From CAXTSE01 sp035554115 (GTDB lineage: Bacteria; Actinomycetota; Actinomycetes; Actinomycetales; Microbacteriaceae), in contig DATMIW010000019.1 in assembly GCA_035554115.1 (NCBI GenBank), forward strand, positions 1-5,867: a stretch of DNA of 5,867 nucleotides, written 5' to 3'. The translations under genes and the position numbers were made by a program. Below are positions 1-4,693 of the stretch, in pieces. The notes beneath the pieces were generated by a model. That model worked only from the letters and a program-made list of their open reading frames with translations, searched no databases and was not told the DNA's origin. The number at the start of each line of letters is the position of its first letter. The stretch's first letter is position 1.

Positions 1-4
1 CACC

Positions 5-27
5 CGCCGGTCGAGCCTGTCGAGACC
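5..27. repeat. Intergenic repeat, GGTCGAG..TGTCGAGACC type, copy 1
   Basis: Bases 5-27 match bases 3247-3269 at 22 of 23 positions (C versus T at base 17 of the window). The core is GGTCGAGCCTGTCGAGACC, roughly palindromic around GGTC/GACC ends. It sits in the gap before the first gene. From memory, this kind of short element is scattered between genes in Microbacteriaceae genomes. Its function is unknown to me. Confidence 0.7.
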
Positions 28-31
28 AATC

Positions 32-47
32 TCATCCCGAGGGATGA
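32..47. repeat. Small inverted repeat TCATCCC-GA-GGGATGA
   Basis: A perfect 7-bp inverted repeat with a 2-base centre; as RNA it would form a 6-bp stem with a CGAG loop. It could be the tail of a terminator for a gene left of the window, or an operator upstream of the gene at 83. No T-run follows on either strand, so neither reading is strong. Confidence 0.35.
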
Positions 48-58
48 TCGCGTAAATC

Positions 59-81
59 CGTCCACAGACCTAATGTGGACG
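59..81. promoter_or_regulatory. Inverted repeat CGTCCACA-7-TGTGGACG over the start region of the small membrane protein gene
   Basis: Perfect 8-bp arms at 59-66 and 74-81 flank a 7-base centre (67-73). The repeat ends one base before the GTG start at 83 and covers the candidate -10 box TAATGT (71-76). A protein bound here would block transcription, so an operator is a fair reading. The inner arms CGTCCAC/GTGGACG recur in the hairpin at 3324-3346 with a different spacing. Confidence 0.4.
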
Positions 82-83
82 CG
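71..83 (+). promoter_or_regulatory. Candidate -10 box TAATGT and leaderless GTG start
   Basis: TAATGT (71-76) fits the actinobacterial TANNNT -10 pattern and lies exactly 6 bases before the GTG at 83, so transcription would begin at or next to the start codon. No Shine-Dalgarno sequence is visible upstream of the GTG, which agrees with leaderless translation. I see no good -35 box, so the promoter call rests on the -10 box and the spacing alone. Confidence 0.4.
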
Positions 84-424
84 TGGATTGGCTAATCTTC
101 GCCGGCGTGGTCGCCGTGCTGATTGTCGCGACGCTCGTCGCGCATCGCCTCGGCTGGATCGACCTGTCCAACAAGAACGCCAAAGCCCACCGCGGTGGAG
201 GTGGAGGCGGGGGCCTCGTGGGTATCGGTGACGAGGTGTTTCATCCGACGCGCTACGAGGCACAGCAGGAGATGGATCGCCAGACCATCCTGCCCGCCCC
301 GGCTCCGATACCGGGAGATGGCGATCAGGACATCTACACCGGCAATGTGCGTATCGACATGACCCGCAGCGGGTCCTCACGCATCCGCGGACGGGCGAAG
401 CACGCTGCGCCGCCGCCGGAATAG
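83..424 (+). CDS. Small single-pass membrane protein of unknown function (113 aa)
   Basis: I do not recognise a named family. The protein starts with a hydrophobic segment at residues 3-20 (LIFAGVVAVLIVATLVAH), likely one membrane anchor with no signal-peptidase site. A basic stretch and a run of seven glycines (38-44) follow. Then comes a hydrophilic part with the ordered motif DEVFHPTRYEAQ (50-61), DRQTILPAPAPIPGDG (65-80) and a short IYTGNVRI segment, and a basic Pro-rich tail. That middle part reads like conserved protein, and I vaguely recall similar proteins in Microbacteriaceae, but this is memory and not a search. GTG at 83 was chosen because it opens directly on the membrane segment and has a -10-like box 6 bases upstream; the ATG at 73 is in another frame. 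The gene converges on the transporter gene with a 16-bp gap. The tail probably faces the cytoplasm (inference). Confidence 0.75.
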   Translation: MDWLIFAGVVAVLIVATLVAHRLGWIDLSNKNAKAHRGGGGGGGLVGIGDEVFHPTRYEAQQEMDRQTILPAPAPIPGDGDQDIYTGNVRIDMTRSGSSRIRGRAKHAAPPPE

Positions 425-444
425 CTACTCAACCAGCGCGCTAC
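424..444. repeat. Fragment of intergenic repeat (CTGGTTGAGTAGC on the minus strand) between two convergent stops
   Basis: On the minus strand this reads GTAGCGCGCTGGTTGAGTAGC, with AGTAGC repeated twice. It shares the TGAGTAGC core with the repeat at 3194-3222. It fills the whole 16-bp gap between the stop of the gene at 83-424 and the stop of the MFS gene, touching both stop codons. No hairpin with a T-tract is visible here, so I do not call a terminator. Confidence 0.4.
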
Positions 445-2249
445 TTCGAGGGTTCCGCAACGGTACCGATGGATCCGGTCCCGGCCTCCACAAGCGCCCC
501 GGCCTGATCGGCGGCTCGCTGCGCTCCGATCACGGCATCCCGTTCATCCCGCTCGGCGTCAGCCTTGTCCGCGTCTGCTTTGTCAGAGGCCGCCTCTTCG
601 ATAGCGGACTTCTGCCGCAGGGGCGGCGTCTTGAAGAAGAAGCTCAGCACGAAGGCCGCGAGCACGACGACAAGGCCGATCCAGTACACGGTGGTCGTCG
701 CGTTGGCGAAGCCCTGGAGGAACGGTGCCGACAGTCGCGGGTCTGCCCCCGTGAGGAACGAGGTGTCGCCGTTGAGTGCGGTGCCCAGGGAACCGTTGCC
801 TCCTGCTTGGCCGTTTTTCAGCAGTTCGAGAATGTGGCTGTTCTTCGGGTCGGCGAGGACCGCCGGGTCGCTCGCCGCGGCCCGCAAGTCCGCAAGATTC
901 CCTTTGTCCTTGAATGCGGCGGCGATCGTGTCGGGGATCTGTGCAAACAGCACCGAGAACAGGATCGCGACCCCCAAGGTTCCGCCGATCTGACGGAAGA
1001 ACGTTGACGAGCTGGTTGCCACCCCGATGTCTCGCGGGCCGACCGAGTTCTGGCTCGCGAGGGTGAGGGTCTGCATGATCTGGCCGAGTCCGAGGCCGAT
1101 GAGCAGCATCCCGATCATCATGTACCAGACCGGCTTGTCGGCCGATGCCCCGGTGAGCCAGGCAAAGCCGGCCGCCATCAGCCCGGTGCCAATGATGGGG
1201 AAGACACGGTATTTGCCGGTGCGCGCGATGATCTGACCGCTCGCAATCGACGAGATCATGAGGCCCAGGATCATCGGCAGGGTGAGGAAGCCGCTTTCGG
1301 TGGGCGTGGCGCCGTTGACGAGCTGCAGGTAGAGCGGGATCGTCATCATCGCGCCGAACATGCCGAATCCGACGAGCACGCCGAGGATGGTCGCCATCGA
1401 GAACGTCGAACTCTTGAACAGTTTGAACGGGATCAGCGCCGCATCGCCCATGAGCCGCTCGGTGATGACGAAGGCGATGATGCCCAGGCCGCCGACGATG
1501 TAACAGGCAAGCGCACCCGGTGAACCCCAGCCCCATTCACGGCCTTGCTCGGCAACGATCAGCAGCGGCACGAGAGCCAAGATGACGGTCGCGGCGCCCC
1601 ACCAGTCCACCCGCACGCTGTGGCGGGTGTGCGGAATATGCAGGAATCGCACGACCAGGAACATCGCAACGACGCCGATCGGCAGGTTGAGCAGGAACAC
1701 CCATCGCCAGCCGTCGACGAACAGGATTTCATGGGTGCCGGCAAGCAGGCCGCCCGCGAGCGGGCCGAGCACGCTCGACGTCGCGAACACCGCGAGGAAG
1801 AAGCCCTGGTACTTGGCGCGCTCCCGCGGGGCGAGGATGTCGCCCATGATCGCGAGGGGCAGGGCCATCAGGCCACCGGCTCCCATGCCTTGCAGCGCGC
1901 GGAAGGCGGCGAGCATGTACATATCGGTCGAGAATCCGGCGGCAACGGAGCCGATCAAGAAGATCGTGATCGCGATGATGAACAGCGGTCGGCGCCCGAA
2001 GAGATCGCTCAGCTTGCCGTAGATCGGCGTCGCGATCGTCGAGGTGATGAGGTACGCGGTCGTGACCCAGGCCTGGATGCTGATGCCGTGCAGATCGTCG
2101 GCGATCGTGCGCATCGAAGTGCCGACGATTGTCTGGTCGAGGGCCGACAGGAACATACCCGCCATCAGACCGACGATGATCAGCATGATCTGACGCTGTG
2201 ACAGCAGGGGTGCGCTCGGCGCCGCCGGGCTGGGGGTGGTGCTTGACAT
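441..2249 (-). CDS. MFS transporter, DHA2 (EmrB/QacA-type, 14 TM) drug:H+ antiporter family
   Basis: This is a 602-aa polytopic membrane protein, a probable proton-driven exporter of drugs or other hydrophobic compounds. Family marks in order are: motif D1 LDQTIVGTSM (37-46), motif A GKLSDLFGRRP (78-88), motif B RALQGMGAGGL (117-127), motif C SVLGPLAGGLLAG (159-171), and WRWVFLLNLPIG (181-192), which is typical of the 14-TM DHA2 group. The hydrophobic segments fit 14 helices. A long hydrophilic loop of about 75 residues (about 437-513) before the last helix should be outside the cell. After the last helix a charged tail (540-602) is rich in Asp, Lys, Ala and Glu, with a DKADADKADAE repeat. 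The start at 2249 has a short GAGG site 4 bases upstream. The substrate cannot be read from the sequence. No regulator gene is adjacent; control may act through the palindromes in 2300-2357. Confidence 0.93.
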   Translation of the reverse strand: MSSTTPSPAAPSAPLLSQRQIMLIIVGLMAGMFLSALDQTIVGTSMRTIADDLHGISIQAWVTTAYLITSTIATPIYGKLSDLFGRRPLFIIAITIFLIGSVAAGFSTDMYMLAAFRALQGMGAGGLMALPLAIMGDILAPRERAKYQGFFLAVFATSSVLGPLAGGLLAGTHEILFVDGWRWVFLLNLPIGVVAMFLVVRFLHIPHTRHSVRVDWWGAATVILALVPLLIVAEQGREWGWGSPGALACYIVGGLGIIAFVITERLMGDAALIPFKLFKSSTFSMATILGVLVGFGMFGAMMTIPLYLQLVNGATPTESGFLTLPMILGLMISSIASGQIIARTGKYRVFPIIGTGLMAAGFAWLTGASADKPVWYMMIGMLLIGLGLGQIMQTLTLASQNSVGPRDIGVATSSSTFFRQIGGTLGVAILFSVLFAQIPDTIAAAFKDKGNLADLRAAASDPAVLADPKNSHILELLKNGQAGGNGSLGTALNGDTSFLTGADPRLSAPFLQGFANATTTVYWIGLVVVLAAFVLSFFFKTPPLRQKSAIEEAASDKADADKADAERDERDAVIGAQRAADQAGALVEAGTGSIGTVAEPSK

Positions 2250-2299
2250 GAAACCTCAGTTCGACGGGGTGCACAGACACAGGGTGTTAAGACACAGAA

Positions 2300-2328
2300 G
2301 GCCACCGGGACGCGGTCCGACGGTGGCC
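2300..2328 (-). promoter_or_regulatory. Strong hairpin in the leader of the MFS gene
   Basis: GGCCACCG (2300-2307) pairs with CGGTGGCC (2321-2328), and inside it GGAC (2308-2311) pairs with GTCC (2315-2318) around a GCG loop. Together this gives a 12-bp G/C-rich stem with one 2-base bulge (GA, 2319-2320). It lies 51-79 bases before the MFS start codon. It could be a 5' mRNA stem, a repressor site near the transcription start, or an attenuator; on the minus strand it is followed by TTCTGTGTCTT, only weakly T-rich. Confidence 0.5.
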
Positions 2329-2357
2329 ATATAGAAACTTGCGTTGACTGCAAAGTT
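2328..2357 (-). promoter_or_regulatory. Candidate promoter and operator of the MFS gene
   Basis: On the minus strand TTTGCA (2354-2349) and TATATG (2333-2328) could be -35 and -10 boxes, with a short 15-base spacer. The same stretch holds an imperfect inverted repeat: AACTTGC (2336-2342) against GCAAAGTT (2350-2357), one extra A in the right arm, with a 7-base centre. A TetR- or MarR-type repressor could bind here, as for many efflux genes, but no such gene is in the window. Confidence 0.3.
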
Positions 2358-2373
2358 ACACCCGTGGCACGAG

Positions 2374-2408
2374 CTGACGCAACACGGACCGGCTCTAAGC
2401 TGTGCTGG
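2374..2408 (+). promoter_or_regulatory. Candidate promoter of the carboxypeptidase gene, leaderless start
   Basis: CTGACG (2374-2379) and TAAGCT (2396-2401) are separated by 16 bases and fit a sigma-70-like promoter moderately well (TANNNT -10). The GTG at 2408 lies exactly 6 bases after the -10 box, the spacing expected for a leaderless mRNA. There is no Shine-Dalgarno sequence before either GTG (2402 or 2408). This favours 2408 as the true start. Confidence 0.4.
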
Positions 2409-3196
2409 TGAAACGCAAGGTGCTGTGGATTGTCGCGTCGGTCGTTGCTGCGGCACTTATCGTGACGATCGTGATCGTCGTTGTTCGCGGAACGGGGAGG
2501 AACGCGGTGCCGACCCCGAAGCCGAGCAGCCCGACCCCGAGCGCAACGCCCAGCCCCACGCCGACTCCTACTCCGACGGCGCCGCCGACTCCCGCGCAAC
2601 TGAAGCTGATGTTCGACCGCACCCAGTACTCGATCGACGACCCGACCAGCATCTGGGTGGTGGTGGACAAATTGCGACCGATGAATCCGCCGAGCTTCGC
2701 CCCGCCGGACCTGGTGTCCGTTCCCGTGCCGCATGTGCACGCACCGCTGATGCGGGCCGAAGCCTCGGCGGCGGTGGTCGCCATGTTTGCGGCTTACACA
2801 TCAGAGACCGGTCTGAAGATGCAATCACAGAGCGCGTATCGCAGTTACGCAGCGCAGCAGAGCGTCTACGGCGGCAACGACACTCTCACGGCTCGCCCCG
2901 GCTACAGCGAGCACCAAACCGGTTTGGCCATAGACATCAGCGCGCTACCCGCAAAATGCTCGCTTGCCACCTGCTTCGCTGACACCCCTCAAGGGCAGTG
3001 GCTCGCGGCGAACGCCTATAAATGGGGCTTCATCTTGCGCTACCCGAACGGCCTGACGGACATTACGGGCTACCAGTTCGAGCCGTGGCACTACCGCTAT
3101 GTCGGCGTGCCACTCGCAACAGTCATGCACGACACCGGAATCCCTACCCTCGAGCAGTTCTTCGACCTGCCGCCCGCGCCCGCCTACGCCGGCTGA
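2402..3196 (+). CDS. Membrane-anchored D-alanyl-D-alanine carboxypeptidase, peptidase M15 (VanY) family
   Basis: The protein has 264 aa from this GTG, or 262 aa (MKRKVLW...) from the GTG at 2408, which the promoter spacing favours. An N-terminal helix (residues 8-28) anchors it in the membrane. A Pro/Thr/Ser-rich linker (about 36-65, with PTPTPTPT) should span part of the wall. The M15B zinc peptidase domain occupies about 115-250. Catalytic marks are SAYRSY (144-149, Arg147 for the substrate carboxylate), SEHQTGLAIDI (169-179, zinc ligands His171 and Asp178) and EPWHYRYVG (227-235, base Glu227 and third ligand His230). All expected residues are present, so an active enzyme that trims the terminal D-Ala from peptidoglycan stem peptides outside the cell is likely. 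Cys186 and Cys191 may form a disulphide. No vanRS, vanHAX or other resistance genes are nearby, so a housekeeping wall role is more likely than glycopeptide resistance. The stop codon lies in a repeat-like sequence. Confidence 0.93.
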   Translation: MLVKRKVLWIVASVVAAALIVTIVIVVVRGTGRNAVPTPKPSSPTPSATPSPTPTPTPTAPPTPAQLKLMFDRTQYSIDDPTSIWVVVDKLRPMNPPSFAPPDLVSVPVPHVHAPLMRAEASAAVVAMFAAYTSETGLKMQSQSAYRSYAAQQSVYGGNDTLTARPGYSEHQTGLAIDISALPAKCSLATCFADTPQGQWLAANAYKWGFILRYPNGLTDITGYQFEPWHYRYVGVPLATVMHDTGIPTLEQFFDLPPAPAYAG

Positions 3197-3222
3197 GTAG
3201 CGCCACGGCGCGTATCGAAACC
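3194..3222. repeat. Intergenic repeat, GAGTAGC...GTATCGAAACC type
   Basis: The sequence runs from TGAGTAGCGCC to GCGCGTATCGAAACC, with a small hairpin GCGC-CACG-GCGC (3200-3211) in the middle. It begins with the TGA stop codon of the carboxypeptidase gene. I recall this pattern as a frequent Microbacteriaceae intergenic element; its TGAGTAGC core is also seen on the minus strand at 424-431. It could act as a transcription end signal or be a passive repeat; there is no T-tract. Confidence 0.6.
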
Positions 3223-3246
3223 GCTAGTTCCCGCTGGTGGAGCCCC

Positions 3247-3269
3247 CGCCGGTCGAGCTTGTCGAGACC
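3247..3269. repeat. Intergenic repeat, GGTCGAG..TGTCGAGACC type, copy 2
   Basis: This copy is identical to bases 5-27 except for one transition. It stands 24 bp after the repeat module at 3194-3222, in the gap between the carboxypeptidase and ArsR genes. The intervening CGCTGGTGGAGCC resembles the CGCTGGTTGAG edge of the other repeat type, so two modules may be joined here. Confidence 0.7.
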
Positions 3270-3323
3270 CGCTGGCCGATGCTCACGGCTGCTCCCCGCG
3301 GCTAATCCGGGCAAATACGTACC

Positions 3324-3346
3324 TTCGTCCACGACTCGTGGACGAA
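3324..3346. terminator. Perfect 10-bp-arm hairpin between two convergent genes, possible bidirectional terminator
   Basis: TTCGTCCACG (3324-3333) and CGTGGACGAA (3337-3346) are exact reverse complements around a 3-base ACT loop. It lies 127 bp after the carboxypeptidase stop and 78 bp after the ArsR stop, where a shared terminator would be expected. On the plus strand CCCCCC then AAATTTG follow, and on the minus strand GGTACGTATTTG, so there is no classic T-run on either side. It may instead be a protein-binding palindrome; its CGTCCAC/GTGGACG arms also occur at 59-81. Confidence 0.4.
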
Positions 3347-3415
3347 CCCCCCAAATTTGTATGGAGTAGCCGTACCCCGACCCGTCGACCGAGCTCCCGT
3401 CAGTCGCGCCTCCTG

Positions 3416-3443
3416 CGGTCGAGCTCACCTCGTGGTCGAGACC
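3416..3443. repeat. Variant repeat with the same ends, overlapping the 3' end of the ArsR gene
   Basis: The ends CGGTCGAGCT (3416-3425) and TCGAGACC (3436-3443) equal those of the copy at 3250-3269, but the 2-base centre TG is replaced by the 10 bases CACCTCGTGG. The last five codons (Val-Ser-Thr-Thr-Arg) and the TGA stop of the ArsR gene lie in it. The gene end therefore looks shaped by the repeat. Confidence 0.5.
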
Positions 3444-3739
3444 TTCCGCTTGCGCACTTCACGAAGCACGATCTGTTCGGGACACACCGTGGACAGAAAA
3501 TCTCCGACAGACAGCGCGAGTCGATCGGTCACAAGCGAGTACAGGATCCGGTTGGAGTCCCGTCGCTCAGCCACCAAGCCCGCCTGACGCAGAACGCTGA
3601 GATGCCGCGAGATCGTCGGCCCGGAACTGTTGAAGCGCGATGCGATTTCGCCGGCCGCGAGTTCGCCCTCTTTGAGGTCCTGCAGGATCTGGCGCCGCGT
3701 CGGGTGGGCGAGGGCCGCGAAGACGTCTGTATCTGCCAT
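3425..3739 (-). CDS. ArsR-family (SdpR-like) transcriptional repressor
   Basis: This 104-aa protein is a single winged-helix DNA-binding domain of normal ArsR length, expected to work as a dimer. Marks are VFAALAHPTRRQILQDL (6-22, the family's opening helix), the helix-turn-helix GEIASRFNSSGPTISRHLSVLRQAGLV (30-56) and the wing RRDSNRILYSL (59-69). The order and wording resemble SdpR/YczG-type autorepressors more than metal sensors. The ELxVCxC metal site is absent and the only cysteine is Cys86 near the C-terminus, so sensing of arsenic or other metals is unlikely; the signal is unknown. The ATG at 3739 has no ribosome binding site but has TATATT exactly 6 bases upstream, suggesting a leaderless message. 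The gene is divergent from the SDR gene across 66 bp rich in inverted repeats, so it probably represses both itself and the SDR gene (inference). Confidence 0.9.
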   Translation of the reverse strand: MADTDVFAALAHPTRRQILQDLKEGELAAGEIASRFNSSGPTISRHLSVLRQAGLVAERRDSNRILYSLVTDRLALSVGDFLSTVCPEQIVLREVRKRKVSTTR

Positions 3740-3753
3740 ATTTGCAATATAGC
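3738..3753. promoter_or_regulatory. ArsR promoter box and overlapping palindrome ATATT-TGC-AATAT
   Basis: ATATT (3738-3742) and AATAT (3746-3750) form an inverted repeat that starts inside the ArsR start codon. On the minus strand TATATT (3751-3746) is a good -10 box, 6 bases before the ATG. A dimeric repressor here would shut off its own gene. The minus-strand GCTATAT (3753-3747) recurs on the plus strand at 3775-3781. Confidence 0.45.
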
Positions 3754-3771
3754 ACCGAAGCTAACTATGGT
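3742..3771 (+). promoter_or_regulatory. Candidate promoter of the SDR gene
   Basis: TTGCAA (3742-3747) and TATGGT (3766-3771) are separated by 18 bases and fit a sigma-70-type promoter, with transcription starting near 3778. The -35 box lies inside the palindrome at 3738-3750, so one bound repressor could block both divergent genes. Confidence 0.4.
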
Positions 3772-3772
3772 G

Positions 3773-3794
3773 TAGCTATATCGCCAAATAGCTA
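3773..3794. promoter_or_regulatory. Inverted repeat TAGCTAT-8-ATAGCTA, likely operator
   Basis: Perfect 7-bp arms at 3773-3779 and 3788-3794 with an 8-base centre. It covers the expected transcription start of the SDR gene and ends at its ribosome binding site. The size and symmetry suit an ArsR-type dimer. TAGCTA is itself palindromic, and related GCTAT half-sites recur across the 66-bp gap. Confidence 0.5.
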
Positions 3795-3799
3795 AGGAG
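3794..3799 (+). promoter_or_regulatory. Ribosome binding site AAGGAG of the SDR gene
   Basis: AAGGAG stands 6 bases before the ATG at 3806, a near-ideal Shine-Dalgarno site that fixes this start. It is the best ribosome binding site in the window and contrasts with the three starts that have none. Its first base is also the last base of the operator-like repeat. Confidence 0.8.
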
Positions 3800-3805
3800 C
3801 AAATC

Positions 3806-4693
3806 ATGCGCGTCGCCATCACCGGGGGAACCGGATTCGTGGGCCGGCATCTGGCCGAGCGTCTCGACCCTGCCGACACCGTCATCGTGTCCCGTCGCAC
3901 GGGTGCATCGATCGACGACGTCGACGCGCTCGCGGCCGCATTCGCCGGATGCGATGCGGTCGTGCACTGCGCCGGTATCAACCGAGAAATCGGCGAGCAG
4001 ACGTTCCAGCGGGTCCATGTTGACGGAACGCGGGCGGTCGTTGAGGCCGCGCGTCGGGCCGGTATTGGCCGGCTCGTCATGCTGAGCTTCCTCCGCGCCC
4101 GGCCCGACTGCGGGTCGGCGTACCACGAGACCAAATGGGCCGCAGAGGAGTTGATCCGTCATTCGGGTATCGACCACACCATCCTCAAATCGGGGATGAT
4201 CTACGGGCCCGGCGACCACATGGTCGACCACGTGACCAAAGCTGTGCGCACCTGGCCGATTTTCGCCACCGTCGGATACCGCGAGCGGATGGTTCGTCCT
4301 GTGCCGATTGACGATGCGGTCGAGGTGGTGATTGCCGCCCTCGAGGGACGAATTGCTGACCCCACCGTGGCCGTGATGGGGGCCGAAGAGCTCACCCTCG
4401 GTGCGGCCGTCCGCCGGATTGCGAAGGTTGCCGGCAGGCGGCCCCTGTACGTGCCGGTTCCGGTGTGGAGCATCCGGATTCTCGCGCAGCTGACCGAGTG
4501 GGCGATGGTGGTCCCGCTTGTCGCCAAGGCTCAGGCGAAAATGCTCGCCGAGGGGGTAAATGAGGCTGCTCCACCAGCCCCTGAGCTGAGTGTCGACATT
4601 CGCCCGTCACATCCATTTGACGAGGAGCGCATCCGCGCGGCGCTTCCGGAGGGCCGGTTCGGGCTCCGCGATTTGCGGGTGTTCAGCCGCTAA
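3806..4693 (+). CDS. NAD(P)-binding atypical SDR / NmrA-like epimerase-type protein
   Basis: This is a 295-aa Rossmann-fold protein of the extended or atypical short-chain dehydrogenase group (NmrA/NDUFA9-like). The N-terminal VAITGGTGFVG carries the GxxGxxG dinucleotide motif (G7, G10, G13). CDAVVHCAG (49-57) follows the pattern after beta-4, and YHETK (106-110) supplies the catalytic Tyr106 and Lys110. Ser94 in VMLSF is near the usual Ser position. SGMIYGPGDHM (129-139) is typical of epimerase-like members. The C-terminal third (about 190-295) is a variable substrate domain, with a Trp/Leu/Val-rich stretch at 221-240 that could touch membrane or a hydrophobic ligand. The Tyr/Lys pair suggests real redox chemistry rather than only cofactor sensing, but the substrate cannot be predicted. 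The gene is divergent from the ArsR gene, its likely regulator, and its end overlaps the pgm end by 11 bp. Confidence 0.88.
   Translation: MRVAITGGTGFVGRHLAERLDPADTVIVSRRTGASIDDVDALAAAFAGCDAVVHCAGINREIGEQTFQRVHVDGTRAVVEAARRAGIGRLVMLSFLRARPDCGSAYHETKWAAEELIRHSGIDHTILKSGMIYGPGDHMVDHVTKAVRTWPIFATVGYRERMVRPVPIDDAVEVVIAALEGRIADPTVAVMGAEELTLGAAVRRIAKVAGRRPLYVPVPVWSIRILAQLTEWAMVVPLVAKAQAKMLAEGVNEAAPPAPELSVDIRPSHPFDEERIRAALPEGRFGLRDLRVFSR

Noticed and set aside
583..1536. Open minus-strand frame of 317 codons inside the MFS gene
   Set aside because: An out-of-frame reading of the MFS gene, Arg/His/Pro-rich with no hydrophobic pattern.
1545..2201. Open plus-strand frame of 218 codons opposite the MFS gene
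   Set aside because: The translation is full of His, Arg, Asp and Gln with no recognisable fold, as expected for the antisense of GC-rich coding DNA; the MFS frame on the other strand has clear motifs.
2344..2349. TTGACT as the -35 box of the carboxypeptidase gene
   Set aside because: It lies 46 bases from the best -10 box, and no -10-like sequence is found 16-19 bases downstream of it.
2344..2982. Overlapping frames over the carboxypeptidase gene on both strands
   Set aside because: Low-complexity Arg/Ala/Gly readings; only the frame at 2402-3196 has the complete M15 zinc-peptidase residues.
2402..3196. A vancomycin-resistance cluster around the VanY-like gene
   Set aside because: No two-component system, ligase, lactate dehydrogenase or VanX gene is nearby; M15 carboxypeptidases are widespread as ordinary wall enzymes.
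3425..3739. Arsenic or metal sensing by the ArsR protein
   Set aside because: The cysteine pair of the metal site in the recognition helix is missing; only one cysteine (Cys86) is present, and no arsenic resistance gene is adjacent.
3338..3775. Plus-strand frame of 145 codons opposite ArsR
   Set aside because: It runs antisense through the whole ArsR domain and its divergent promoter; no ribosome binding site and no recognisable domain.
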